From JBDRHL01 sp043816955 (GTDB lineage Bacteria; Planctomycetota; Phycisphaerae; Sedimentisphaerales; CAYZTY01), in contig JBDRHL010000055.1 of assembly GCA_043816955.1 (NCBI GenBank), positions 1 through 59,638 of the forward strand: DNA of 59,638 bases. Direction: 5' to 3'. The notes under the pieces are model-generated. The model did not search any database, was not told the DNA's origin, and was given only the letters and a program-made list of their open reading frames with translations. Below are positions 25,596 through 34,825 of the stretch, piece after piece (within the stretch, counting starts at the first letter, position 1; every line of letters starts with the position of its first letter). The position numbers were made by a program, and so were the translations under genes.

Positions 25596-26924
25596 ATGAA
25601 CGACAGAATGGGGATGATTTTTTCAGTTATTGCCGCGTTTTTCTGTATCACTGTTTTTGTCCTCGCAGAGATACAGAATCCGGGCTTCGAATACTACACC
25701 TACGATGGCCAATTCAACAGGCCTGATGAATGGCAGTATGAGAATTATGCCTCTGTTATGCAGGCCTTCACCCCTGTCCCGGGACCCGGACAGACACTTC
25801 GCTGGCAGGTTAACTACCCTTTGCTTGCTTATTCCGGCAATTCGTTCGTCCTTATCTCTAACGGCGACTTCAATCCTCTCCCCTGGTATGGTGTCGTCTG
25901 GCAGAACGTCTTTCTACAGGCTGGCCGGAAGATCAGCGGCCGGTACTTCTTCGGAACGAAAGATTATCCCGGCGTCGCCAACGACTGGGCCCAAATAAAG
26001 CTTTTTCCCGATGGACAGCCGGACCTTTATGAAATTGAGATAGCTCGGGTCGATGTCAACCAGGTCGGAGTTTATGGCTCCACAAAGGGATGGATATATT
26101 TTGAGCGGACCATAAAGGAGCATGAGCAGGGAAATTATGCCCTCGTCTCTCAGGTCGTGCACGATTTCGACCAGGAGTTTAACTCCTATCTGGCAGTTGA
26201 TGACTTAAACACCTGTACCACGTATAGACATGCAGATCTCAATGGTGACTGCACTGTTGATTTTCGTGATTTTTCAATACTGGGCCGATATTGGTTGCAG
26301 GACTGTCCCGGCCCGGGCGACAACAAGGTTATCCTCGCTACGAGTCTGGGTAACATCGAAATAGAGCTTTATCCCGACAAGGCACCCGTAACCGTGGCTA
26401 ACTTTCTGAATTATGTTAATTCCAGCTTCTATGAAGACTTGATTTTCCACCGCGTAATAAATGGTTTTATGATTCAGGCGGGCGGCTTTGATATGGGCCT
26501 GAACCAGATGCCCGCAAATGACCCGATAATCAATGAAAGCTATAACGGCCTCAAGAATACCTATGGAACCATTGCAATGGCTCGGACGAATGATCCGGAT
26601 TCAGCCACTTCGCAGTTTTTCATCAATGATGCTGATAATGCCTTCCTTGACCGCGATGATGCCCATGGCGTCGTCGGCTATTGTGTTTTCGGCAGGGTCA
26701 TCGGAGGACTGAATGTAGTGGAGGCGATTTCCGCCGTAACTACGCATACCGCCCAGACACCCGCATCCGGATCGATGAACGATGTGCCCGTAATACCTGT
26801 GCGAATTAACTATGCATTTTATGGAGATGCAAGCCTGTGCGAACAGGCTGATTTCAATCGGGACGAGCTTGTCGATTATGACGACGTTGCGATTATAGCC
26901 GACAACTGGCTGCTCGGTAGATGA
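25596..26924 (+). CDS. Secreted cyclophilin-type peptidyl-prolyl isomerase inserted in a split dockerin
   Basis: 442 residues from the ATG at 25596 (CAGGGGG upstream). Residues 1-~205 are a signal peptide and a domain paralogous to the previous gene. A first dockerin repeat, DLNGDCTVDFRDFSILGRYW, sits near 210-230. Residues ~243-405 form a complete cyclophilin: LGNIEIELYPDKAPVTVANF, FHRVINGFMIQAGGFD with the catalytic Arg and Gln, and TSQFFIN. A second repeat, ADFNRDELVDYDDVAIIADNW, ends the protein. In the neighbour the two repeats are adjacent, so the isomerase appears to have been inserted between them. Cyclophilins catalyse proline cis-trans isomerisation; this one would act outside the cytoplasm. 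Confidence 0.88.
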   Translation: MNDRMGMIFSVIAAFFCITVFVLAEIQNPGFEYYTYDGQFNRPDEWQYENYASVMQAFTPVPGPGQTLRWQVNYPLLAYSGNSFVLISNGDFNPLPWYGVVWQNVFLQAGRKISGRYFFGTKDYPGVANDWAQIKLFPDGQPDLYEIEIARVDVNQVGVYGSTKGWIYFERTIKEHEQGNYALVSQVVHDFDQEFNSYLAVDDLNTCTTYRHADLNGDCTVDFRDFSILGRYWLQDCPGPGDNKVILATSLGNIEIELYPDKAPVTVANFLNYVNSSFYEDLIFHRVINGFMIQAGGFDMGLNQMPANDPIINESYNGLKNTYGTIAMARTNDPDSATSQFFINDADNAFLDRDDAHGVVGYCVFGRVIGGLNVVEAISAVTTHTAQTPASGSMNDVPVIPVRINYAFYGDASLCEQADFNRDELVDYDDVAIIADNWLLGR

Positions 26925-26937
26925 ACAAAGCAGGCAT

Positions 26938-26966
26938 TTGACATATACCCCCGGCAGGTTTATCAT
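26938..26966 (+). promoter_or_regulatory. Sigma-70-type promoter for the coiled membrane protein
   Basis: TTGACA at 26938-26943, 17-base spacer and TATCAT at 26961-26966, 28 bases before the ATG at 26995. Confidence 0.6.
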
Positions 26967-26994
26967 CTACACGTCAGATTTGAAAGGACTGATT

Positions 26995-27996
26995 ATGATT
27001 TTTGCAAAGCAGAAAGACCTGTCGCTTTTCAAATGGCACTTTTTTGTCATGACGGTCATCATACTTTCCGCCCTTGTCGCTGCAATTGGAGCTGCTGTTG
27101 CCTTGTTATCCGGAAAGCTTACCTTCGTATCAGGCATTCTGTGCATATTAGGTGGTGCCGGCTTTATTGCCGGACTTGTCATGGCGGTCTTCGCAATACT
27201 CCTGCTGGCTTCTGCAAATGTCAGGAAAATCGAAAAAAATACCGCCGGCCTGGACAAGACACTGGAGCTTATGGACAAGCTGCAGTCAAATCTCACAGAG
27301 ATAAATCATTCCGTAGGGCTCAGCGAATCCGCTAGGTCCATTGTCTATCGCGACAACGACCTCCAGCGGCTTCGAGAGATAGTCTTGGACAAGCTCCATC
27401 ATCATGATTTTGATGGAACATACGAACTGATTGAGAATATTGCCGGCAAGCCTGATTATCGTGAGTTTGCTGATAAGCTTCGGCTCGAAGCGAACAAGTA
27501 TCGTAACGCCACCGAAGAAGAACGCATCAACCAGGTAATTGCCCATATAGAAAAACTTCTGGACCAGTATCAGTGGCTCAAGGCCGGTTCACAGATAGAG
27601 AGGCTTATTCGGGCGTATCCCTCCGTTGAGAAAGTCACCGCTCTTCGATCCATGCTCATTGAGAAAAAACAGCAGCGAAAAAAAGAACTGCTCGCTGCGT
27701 GGGATGACGCTGTAAAACGCAAGGAGACAAACCACAGCCTTGAAATTCTCAAGGAACTGGATCTTTATCTTACTCCCAGCGAAGGCCTTGCATTGCAGGA
27801 ATCAGCTAGTGACGTCTTCAGAACCAAACTCCATAACCTTGGCGTGGAATTTTCCCTTGCCGTTACCGAAAGACGCTGGGACACTGCCTACAACACAGGC
27901 CTGGAGATAATACGAGATTTCCCCAACAGCAAAATGGCCGCCCAGATTCGCGATAAGCTGGACATGTTGAGTCAACGCGCCGAAGAAAAAGAATAA
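26995..27996 (+). CDS. Two-helix membrane protein with long helical cytoplasmic region
   Basis: 333 residues from the ATG at 26995 (AAAGGA six bases upstream). Two transmembrane helices lie at about 13-37 and 40-68. The remaining ~260 residues are almost entirely helical and charged, with TPR-like pairs such as YELIENIAGKPDYREFADKL and AYNTGLEIIRDFPNSKMAAQIRDKL. I do not recognise a named family. Likely a membrane-anchored scaffold. A possible upstream start at 26938 overlaps the promoter and has no SD. Confidence 0.7.
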   Translation: MIFAKQKDLSLFKWHFFVMTVIILSALVAAIGAAVALLSGKLTFVSGILCILGGAGFIAGLVMAVFAILLLASANVRKIEKNTAGLDKTLELMDKLQSNLTEINHSVGLSESARSIVYRDNDLQRLREIVLDKLHHHDFDGTYELIENIAGKPDYREFADKLRLEANKYRNATEEERINQVIAHIEKLLDQYQWLKAGSQIERLIRAYPSVEKVTALRSMLIEKKQQRKKELLAAWDDAVKRKETNHSLEILKELDLYLTPSEGLALQESASDVFRTKLHNLGVEFSLAVTERRWDTAYNTGLEIIRDFPNSKMAAQIRDKLDMLSQRAEEKE

Positions 27997-28100
27997 ACGC
28001 CGGGACCATAAAGACAAACCCGGCACGCCGGAGTGAATTTTCGCTGCAGGCTTTTAAGATAAATACTCGAGTGTGAATCTACATTAGAGCCGAGCCAATA

Positions 28101-28367
28101 TTATTGAATGAACTGCAGCCAATATTCAGCCATAATACTGAAATCTCGCAAATCTACTATGCCGTCTTGATTAATATCCGGATTGTAAGGAGGCATATTA
28201 GTATCCGTAACCGGCTCTACAAGAACACCATAAAACGCCGAACTATGGCTTGGTGCCCATTCCGCACCGGATGTAACCTGATCGGCAGAAAACATCATAA
28301 GAGCACCGAAGGAACAATTACAAATAAACAAAACCGCAACACTACTGCAAGTAATTGTATTTACCAT
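28101..28367 (-). CDS. Small secreted protein with a single dockerin-like repeat
   Basis: 88 residues from the ATG at 28367. A hydrophobic N-terminus (TITCSSVAVLFICNCSFGAL) could be a signal peptide. The C-terminus is one dockerin-like EF-hand, DINQDGIVDLRDFSIMAEYW. The middle (GAEWAPSHSSAFYGVLVEP) is unassigned. Dockerins usually have two repeats, so this may be a truncated remnant of a larger gene. The SD is weak, and upstream starts as far as 28481 are possible. Confidence 0.5.
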   Translation of the reverse strand: MVNTITCSSVAVLFICNCSFGALMMFSADQVTSGAEWAPSHSSAFYGVLVEPVTDTNMPPYNPDINQDGIVDLRDFSIMAEYWLQFIQ

Positions 28368-28488
28368 TACTCTGTCTCTGTATCGGTTGCAGATCTCTGA
28401 AGTGGGAAACTGCCGCAACAGTACGACCGGCACATCCTGGATTTCCTTCCCTGTTCGATTGTCACATGTTACATGGGACAATCCGGGC

Positions 28489-29034
28489 TTAGTGAAACTC
28501 GAAAAGCGACTGTGTTTTAATAATCGTCACCTCATCCGGATACGCGTGGAATGCATGGACGTGAAGTTCCTTCTGCCTGGCCTCGAAATCCACATAACTG
28601 AAAGGCTGTAACCCGCCTACCGCTCTTTGCGGGAACTTCACAAAAACGCCCCTGTTATATGCAAATTTCTCGAGGTCCAGATGGCTTTGATGGTACAGCC
28701 CGGGACTCATTTTCTCCACCTGAAAATCCGTCAGATAACTGAGCCCCTTGCTCAATGTGAATTTATGACTTCGTTGTCCGGTGAAACTGAACCGTTCAAT
28801 GAGCCCCCTTTGAGGCAGTATCTGTTTGGAACCGCCTATCAGTTCAGTCAGACACAGCCCATCGGTATAAACACTTACCACGTGTGAGCCTCCGGTTAAC
28901 CACAGCGATGCCTCGTATCTGCCCGTCTTTAGTTGGCGCCTGCTGTAGATCTTGAACAGTTCCGGATGCAGCGCCCTCTGGTAAAGATAGAACGCCAAGT
29001 TACTGACAGCTATATCTGTAGGGTGTGATTCCAT
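28489..29034 (-). CDS. DUF2617 family protein
   Basis: 181 residues from the ATG at 29034. The sequence LAFYLYQRALHPELFKIYSRR, in overlapping parts, with GSHVVSVYTDG, LPQRGLIERFSF and FHAYPDEVTIIKTQSLFE, matches the DUF2617 proteins common in Planctomycetes as I recall them. Its biochemical function is unknown. No signal peptide. A GTG at 29049 is an alternative start. The A/T-only hairpin at 29218-29250 upstream may terminate the CPBP gene. Confidence 0.7.
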   Translation of the reverse strand: MESHPTDIAVSNLAFYLYQRALHPELFKIYSRRQLKTGRYEASLWLTGGSHVVSVYTDGLCLTELIGGSKQILPQRGLIERFSFTGQRSHKFTLSKGLSYLTDFQVEKMSPGLYHQSHLDLEKFAYNRGVFVKFPQRAVGGLQPFSYVDFEARQKELHVHAFHAYPDEVTIIKTQSLFEFH

Positions 29035-29256
29035 ATTCCCAAGACCCACAAAAAAGTAAATTCTCGTTGCATTACCAAATCATATTATACCCGAACCGGC
29101 TGTTTAATTCAAGGGGCTTATCAATACTGATAACTGGGACAAAAAAGCTTATAGGACGATTATTCTACAAACTTTGTGGTTCAAAAGAGTAATGTGTACC
29201 GGATTCCGTGCTTGCAGAAAAAAAAATTTTGTTTTCGAAAAAATTTTTTACTCTTT

Positions 29257-30180
29257 TTATTCAACCTGCCCTGCAAACAGCACGTTAACTGATGTAGCGA
29301 TGATATTGTAGAAAGTATGCGTCCCCGCCGCCATGCCGAACCCTCTTAATGCGTAAAGCGCCGCAAAATAAACGCCTGCGAACATCCTGAAAATAAACGC
29401 AGCAACTCTGAACGGCTCTCCCGATTCAATCTGGCCGTTGAGAGGATAGACGTGGTGATGCAGGCTGAAACATATCGCCGAGATAATAACGGCAATAATC
29501 ACCGAATTCCTGTGATTGAAACCAATAATATCCTGAAACACGATAACCAGTACAAGTATCAGGACCATTCTGAAAACAAACTCCTCATAGATGCCCGCCC
29601 CTATGCCGGTCACCACCGGCGCCCAGAACATCCGAACCGACCGATTTGAAACATTCAACCGATCTTCTGCTATGTTGTTCTGTACCGTAACTTCATCATT
29701 AGACGGCGCTCCTTCAATGACCGATTGGTTTTGCAGAGCCCTTTGTACCTGCCATGCGTTATCAATGAACGGCCGGTTGAAAAGCATACTCAGAACTATC
29801 AGGGGAAACGCGTAAATGACGCATTCGGCAGTCATAGGGAGGATGTCTTTTACATGGAATGACCACCTTTTTCGCGAGGCCAACTGAAGGGCAAGCAGCA
29901 TTATCACGACCATCAGCGGCGCGCCGATCCAGACTGCACGCCTGCCCAGTCCTATGTGCTCTGCCAGTTCCTGCAGCCACGCAAACGCGACAACACGTAT
30001 TTGCGTCTGATGCAGCAGGTCCGTGTTTATCAGTATCGTTCCAAGTTCATACAGAACCACGAACGGAAGAAGAAAAACAAGGGCGTAAATGTGTCGTGAC
30101 GTTCGCTCCAGATATGAATCCGACGCATAATTAAATATCTGAGATGTAATGCGTTTGTTACTGTTGGGCCTGTTGCTCAT
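29257..30180 (-). CDS. CPBP-family intramembrane glutamic protease
   Basis: 307 residues with about seven to eight membrane segments. The catalytic motif is GIYEEFVFR (EExxxR), and the second motif CFSLHHHVY supplies the conserved His. This is the Rce1/CPBP group that cleaves within or near membranes. A ~45-residue loop between membrane segments (RALQNQSVIEGAPSNDEVT region) is hydrophilic. The N-terminus is basic. Substrate unknown. Confidence 0.88.
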   Translation of the reverse strand: MSNRPNSNKRITSQIFNYASDSYLERTSRHIYALVFLLPFVVLYELGTILINTDLLHQTQIRVVAFAWLQELAEHIGLGRRAVWIGAPLMVVIMLLALQLASRKRWSFHVKDILPMTAECVIYAFPLIVLSMLFNRPFIDNAWQVQRALQNQSVIEGAPSNDEVTVQNNIAEDRLNVSNRSVRMFWAPVVTGIGAGIYEEFVFRMVLILVLVIVFQDIIGFNHRNSVIIAVIISAICFSLHHHVYPLNGQIESGEPFRVAAFIFRMFAGVYFAALYALRGFGMAAGTHTFYNIIATSVNVLFAGQVE

Positions 30181-30290
30181 ATGTTGCCTTTACAGGTTGC
30201 CGGCAAATTTTCCCTTGAACGTCGACTGAATACTTTACTTTATCAGCCAAGTGTACTTTAATACAGCAAAATTTACAAGGTACCTCCACT

Positions 30291-30932
30291 ATGTTGATGG
30301 ATATTTATAAACGCCTTTATACACGCTTTGGCGCGCAAGGATGGTGGCCCGGCCATACCCGTTTCGAGATTATCATCGGAGCAATTCTTACTCAGAATAC
30401 CAATTGGACAAACGTCGAAAAGGCGATCACTAATTTACGAGCCGCTAATTGCCTCGACAGCAAAACCCTGTATCAGATCAATCTGGAAAAACTCGCCGAA
30501 TTGATCCGCCCCGCAGGCTATTACAATCTAAAGGCCAAACGGCTGAAAAATTTCGTAGACTGGCTGTACGAAAATTTCAATGGCGATGCCGATGACCCTG
30601 CCCGGATGAGTACCGCTGAACTGCGAGAGCAACTGCTTACTGTAAAGGGGATCGGCCGCGAGACCGCCGACTCAATTCTGCTCTACGCCTTCAACAAGAC
30701 TGCTTTTGTGGTCGATGCCTATACCGCACGCATCGTCGTCAGACATCGGCTTATTGATGCCGATGCCGACTACGAGCAGTTAAAGGAATTTTTTGAGAAT
30801 AATCTGCCCTGCGATGTCCGGCTCTTTAATGAATTTCACGCCCTGCTCGTTCGTTTGGGCAAGGAATATTGTCGCACACGCCCCCGATGTACTGGCTGCC
30901 CACTTCAGAACTTACCTCACGATACCGATTGA
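30291..30932 (+). CDS. Endonuclease III-related HhH-GPD DNA glycosylase
   Basis: 213 residues. HhH-GPD features are GAILTQNTNW, RPAGYYNLKAKRL, the hairpin LLTVKGIGRETADSILLYA and the catalytic Asp in FVVDAYTARI. In endonuclease III a catalytic Lys follows G-x-G-R; here that position is Glu (GRETAD). The protein therefore resembles monofunctional relatives such as MagIII or MpgII more than an AP lyase. The C-terminal cluster region reads EYCRTRPRCTGCPLQNL and shows three of the usual four Cys ligands. It probably excises a damaged or mismatched base; the substrate is unknown. Confidence 0.85.
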   Translation: MLMDIYKRLYTRFGAQGWWPGHTRFEIIIGAILTQNTNWTNVEKAITNLRAANCLDSKTLYQINLEKLAELIRPAGYYNLKAKRLKNFVDWLYENFNGDADDPARMSTAELREQLLTVKGIGRETADSILLYAFNKTAFVVDAYTARIVVRHRLIDADADYEQLKEFFENNLPCDVRLFNEFHALLVRLGKEYCRTRPRCTGCPLQNLPHDTD

Positions 30933-30976
30933 CACCAATATTCGAAACCTCTATCCCTTCCAGAACCGCCCCGGTA

Positions 30977-32647
30977 TCATGGCTGGTTCGGCTCCTCAGC
31001 ATTCGGTTCGGACTCTTTCTCTGTTGTTGATTCTTTTGCCCTTTTCAGAGCTTCCGCTTCTGCCTTCATGGCCTCGGCGGCCTTCTTTTCTGCCTCAGCC
31101 TTTGCTTGTTCGGCATGTCGCTTTGCCTCTAGCGCCAACGCTGTTTCGGCCTTAGCCTTGTCCGCCTCGGCTTTTACCTTCTCCGCATGGCTCCTGGCCT
31201 CTTGTGCCTCCAACCGGGCCAATTCCCCACGATGCTTCTCTGCCTGGATCTGTTTCTCAGCCTTTGTCAGTTCCCTTTCTGCTTCCCGCATTCTCGTCTC
31301 AGCCTCTATCCGCTGAGTTTCAGATTCCAGTGCCTTTCGCTCAACATGATCTGTATACGCACTGCTACCAAGTGGATCAGTTATACTCTGCAAAAGTCCT
31401 TTTTTGTACACCGGCTTGGCGTGTTTTCTTCTTATTTCAGCGACCATTTCCGCATGGTCCGTGCCTATATCCGAAATGCTCGGTGTCAGTATGAAAAGTA
31501 TCTCCCTGACCCGCTCCTCCTCATCCTTGCTGGAAAATAGTACCCCGAGAATAGGCAAGTCCTTCAGGAAAGGCACTCCCCGGACAATCCCGAGTGTTTC
31601 CGATTTTCTGATGCCGCCGATGATCAGGCTGCCTCCAGGCCTGATCCTGTTTTCCTCAGTTGTGATTTCACGCTCTGTTATGATAGTCTTCTGAGAAGCC
31701 CCTTCCGGCGTTGATCTTGAGGAGATCATGGCTTTTGTCGCAAGGCCGATAGATCCGTCAGCATAGACCCAGGGAACGACCTCTAGGAGATCAATAACAT
31801 CCTTATATTCCGTTACGTCGTACGGCAGAATAGTACCCCCGGGTGTAATGGTCTTGACAACCGGCACTTGATCCGTTGTTTTTATCATCGCTTTCTTGCC
31901 GTTGATGGTCCGAAGCGTTGGATTCATAACAATTTTCAGATAACCCCTCGAAAGAAGCAGGTCTATTACCGCATCGAATGACCCGCTTGAAGAGGCGAAT
32001 TCAACCTTTAACCCCGTGCTTCGTCTTGTTACATCCCGGGCAGCCGCACCTGTGAACGTGGGGTTGCCATCCCCGAGACTGATTGCATCTGCGATTGTAT
32101 CGCCAACTTTACGAAGGCCTCCGCTGCCCGTCCCGAACAGGTCATCTATCTCCAGTGTAGTCTCCCAGTCCAGCGTCATATCCGAAAAGAGTTCCGAAAT
32201 CAAACAGTCGATCCTGACCTGTACTGGTGGAACGTCAACTTTTTCCAGAAAGTCAATAGTTATTTGTGCCTCTTCAGGATTCGGGCACTCGACGACTAGC
32301 TGATTGGTTGCGGCGTTCACACTTACCTTGTACCCCAATTGGGAACTGATAAGTTTCTCCAGAACTGGAGGATTGTGATGCCGGGTAAAGTAGAAGAGCT
32401 TGGTTCCTTTGGAATTTGTAATTATTTCAGGTGGGCTTCTATAAAGATCAGGCAATGGACGATTTACATCCGGAACAAGCTGGATTTCGCTGATCTCGCG
32501 GATCAGATCCTTGGAATGTAGTTCAACGTGTTTCTTGTCAAAAAACTCAGATGTTTCGCTGCTGCAGCCGGAAAACAAACCTATGGCGCAAGTGCCCAAA
32601 AGGAGCAGATATTCAGATACTCTCCTCAAATTGCCTGAGCAGTTCAT
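30977..32647 (-). CDS. Secretin-domain lipoprotein with C-terminal coiled coil
   Basis: 556 residues. The N-terminus has a lipobox (GLFSGC). Residues ~75-140 form a short N-domain (KVSVNAATNQLVVECP), and the secretin homology domain runs ~150-390: LKIVMNPTLRTINGKKA, then GGSLIIGGIRKSE and VPFLKDLPILGVLFSS, the classic secretin gate and end motifs. The last ~130 residues are an Ala/Glu/Lys-rich coiled coil, unusual for secretins. No other type II, III or IV pilus gene is adjacent, so this is an orphan secretin. It probably forms an outer-membrane ring; the partner system is elsewhere or absent. Confidence 0.88.
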   Translation of the reverse strand: MNCSGNLRRVSEYLLLLGTCAIGLFSGCSSETSEFFDKKHVELHSKDLIREISEIQLVPDVNRPLPDLYRSPPEIITNSKGTKLFYFTRHHNPPVLEKLISSQLGYKVSVNAATNQLVVECPNPEEAQITIDFLEKVDVPPVQVRIDCLISELFSDMTLDWETTLEIDDLFGTGSGGLRKVGDTIADAISLGDGNPTFTGAAARDVTRRSTGLKVEFASSSGSFDAVIDLLLSRGYLKIVMNPTLRTINGKKAMIKTTDQVPVVKTITPGGTILPYDVTEYKDVIDLLEVVPWVYADGSIGLATKAMISSRSTPEGASQKTIITEREITTEENRIRPGGSLIIGGIRKSETLGIVRGVPFLKDLPILGVLFSSKDEEERVREILFILTPSISDIGTDHAEMVAEIRRKHAKPVYKKGLLQSITDPLGSSAYTDHVERKALESETQRIEAETRMREAERELTKAEKQIQAEKHRGELARLEAQEARSHAEKVKAEADKAKAETALALEAKRHAEQAKAEAEKKAAEAMKAEAEALKRAKESTTEKESEPNAEEPNQP

Positions 32648-32750
32648 CTGTACAAATCCAAACTATCAGATCCCGCTACTAATTATAGCCCCCACAGTAT
32701 ACCTCATCAACACCAAAATCGGCGATTGTGACCCAAACACATGAATTATA

Positions 32751-34136
32751 ATGAAAACATACGATTTTTGTGTTATTTTTGCTTCAATGCCTGATAACAC
32801 GGATCACAATTTGACAGTTGGTTTTGTTGCGCTCGGCTGCCCGAAGAACATCGTCGACAGCGAAAAGATGCTTGCGCTCATCGGACAGGCCGGCTTTGTG
32901 CTCACCGGTGATCCCGACACCGCCGATGTCGTGGTCATTAATACTTGCGGCTTTATCGCCCCTGCAAAAGCAGAAGCCATCGAAGCAATCAGACACGCAA
33001 TAAAACAAAAAAGAAAAGGAAAAGTCAGAAAAGTCATCGTCGCCGGCTGTCTCCCCCAGCGAATCGGACAAAAGCTCCTGCGTGAAGTACCGGGAATAGA
33101 CACCCTTATAGGACTTGCCCAGCGGGACAGAATTGCTCAGATAATAAAAGAAACCTTGCAATCTTCAGGCAGGCAGGCAGAATATTTCGCTCCCCATGAT
33201 CCCGCCGTACATGACGACCGCGGACGACTGCTTATCACCCCCGCCCACTGGGCATACCTTCGCATAAGTGAGGGATGCAGCCGAAGATGTTCTTTTTGCA
33301 CAATCCCGCAGATCAGAGGCAGCTTCAGAAGCAAGCCCCCCGACCAGGTCCTCGCCGAAGCAGCAGAACTCGTCGATAACGGCGCTGTTGAACTGAACAT
33401 AATCGCACAGGACTCCACCTGCTACGGCCGGGACATGAACATGCCGCATGGCCTGAGCAGGCTGATCGCACGCCTGGAGCAGATTGACCGCCTCCGCTGG
33501 ATACGCCTCATGTATTTGTATCCCGCCGGCATCGACGAAATGCTCATCGAAACTATAGCCTCAAGTAAAAAAGTCCTGCACTACGTGGATATGCCCGTCC
33601 AGCACATAAATGACCGGATACTTCGACAGATGCACCGGCCTGACACAATGGAGGGAACTTATCGGCTGGTTGAGAAGCTTCGCTGCGCCATGCCCGACGT
33701 GGTTCTCAGAACAACTGTAATTGTCGGTTTCCCGGGAGAAACCCGGCAGCATTTCGAACAACTTCTGGAGTTTATCACCTGGGCCGGGTTCGATGCCCTC
33801 GGGTGTTTTCGGTTTTATCCCGAAGAAGGAACCAAAGCTGCCGAACTGCCGGACCAGGTTGAAGAAGAAATCAAACATGCCCGCTATGATGAGATAATGC
33901 GGACCCAGCAGCAGATAGCCTTTACCCGCTGTAACGAGCGCATCGGCACGGGCGTGCTTTGCCTTATCGATGAAGTAGGCTCCGACAGCCGGGCCCGAGG
34001 ACGCTTTTATGGACAGGCCCCTCATATTGACAGTGTTTCTTTCATACCCAACTGCAAAGCCGCCCCGGGCGAATTTATCAAAGTCAGAATCGTCGCCAGG
34101 GACGGCTATGATCTGATAGCCGAGCAGAATTTGTGA
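32751..34136 (+). CDS. rimO: Ribosomal protein S12 methylthiotransferase RimO
   Basis: 461 residues. The N-terminal UPF0004 domain has VALGCPKNIVDSE and VVINTCGFI with the three auxiliary cluster Cys. The radical SAM motif is CSRRCSFC. Then come YLYPAGID, MPVQHINDRILRQMHR and a C-terminal TRAM domain. It methylthiolates an Asp of S12 with SAM and two 4Fe-4S clusters. Neither the ATG at 32751 nor the one at 32787 (MPDNTDH) has a clear SD. The second gives an N-terminus closer to the family norm. Confidence 0.95.
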   Translation: MKTYDFCVIFASMPDNTDHNLTVGFVALGCPKNIVDSEKMLALIGQAGFVLTGDPDTADVVVINTCGFIAPAKAEAIEAIRHAIKQKRKGKVRKVIVAGCLPQRIGQKLLREVPGIDTLIGLAQRDRIAQIIKETLQSSGRQAEYFAPHDPAVHDDRGRLLITPAHWAYLRISEGCSRRCSFCTIPQIRGSFRSKPPDQVLAEAAELVDNGAVELNIIAQDSTCYGRDMNMPHGLSRLIARLEQIDRLRWIRLMYLYPAGIDEMLIETIASSKKVLHYVDMPVQHINDRILRQMHRPDTMEGTYRLVEKLRCAMPDVVLRTTVIVGFPGETRQHFEQLLEFITWAGFDALGCFRFYPEEGTKAAELPDQVEEEIKHARYDEIMRTQQQIAFTRCNERIGTGVLCLIDEVGSDSRARGRFYGQAPHIDSVSFIPNCKAAPGEFIKVRIVARDGYDLIAEQNL

Positions 34137-34200
34137 TTGAATTATCCCGACCATTAGTTAAACTTTCCTGTCAGAACGCAATCTTGACGGATGGATAGCA

Positions 34201-34821
34201 GTGGCGCAAAAAGACAAAAGTTTAATACAATATCTGCCTAATGCCCTGACGGTATGTCGTCTGGTTCTTACGATCGGTTTTCTGGCAATGATTCTCTATG
34301 CCGGGCGTATGGACCAGCAAAAACCTGCTGCTTTTCTGCTTTTGGCGTTTATTATTTTTGTTATCACCGGCCTGACCGATATAGTGGACGGCAAAATAGC
34401 AAGAAAGTACAGCGTAACCAGCAAATTTGGCAGGATGGTTGACCCCCTTGCCGACAAGGTGCTGGTCTGCGGAGCGTTTGTTTGCTTCGCCGTCGTCGGA
34501 CAACCCATTTTACAGAGTTTTTCCTTTAGCAGCACGACAATAACATACCTTCGCTGGATCACCGTCGGCCTGGTCGTAACCAGAGAGCTTTTTGTTACTA
34601 TTCTGCGCCATGTCGCCGAGGCCAGAGGCGTGAATTTCGCTGCCACCGTCTTTGGCAAGATCAAGATGGCCCTGCAGACCTTCAGCATCGGAACTGTCAT
34701 GATCAAATGGGCGTATGTTTCGCGCCCCTGGGGTGATTGGTTTACTTTGATTACCTACCTGCTGATGCTCACCTTTACAATCATTTCAGGCGTTCAGTCC
34801 ATCACTCGACCCAGAAAATAA
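34201..34821 (+). CDS. pgsA: CDP-diacylglycerol--glycerol-3-phosphate 3-phosphatidyltransferase
   Basis: 206 residues starting with GTG. The CDP-alcohol phosphatidyltransferase motif D-x2-D-G-x2-A-R-x8-G-x3-D-x3-D is complete: DIVDGKIARKYS then FGRMVDPLADK. Several transmembrane helices surround it. The N-terminus IQYLPNALTVCRL is typical of PgsA. It makes phosphatidylglycerophosphate for anionic phospholipids in the inner membrane. It converges on thiH with four bases between stops. Confidence 0.92.
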   Translation: MAQKDKSLIQYLPNALTVCRLVLTIGFLAMILYAGRMDQQKPAAFLLLAFIIFVITGLTDIVDGKIARKYSVTSKFGRMVDPLADKVLVCGAFVCFAVVGQPILQSFSFSSTTITYLRWITVGLVVTRELFVTILRHVAEARGVNFAATVFGKIKMALQTFSIGTVMIKWAYVSRPWGDWFTLITYLLMLTFTIISGVQSITRPRK

Positions 34822-34825
34822 GACC

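Noticed and set aside
18897..28367. A cellulosome-like system based on several dockerins
   Set aside because: No cohesin domain, scaffoldin or glycoside hydrolase is visible in the window; planctomycete dockerin repeats often occur without cohesins.
29218..29250. A/T-only hairpin as a terminator for the CPBP protease gene
   Set aside because: The pairing is all A-T and could be chance in a homopolymer-rich stretch; mentioned but not listed as a feature.
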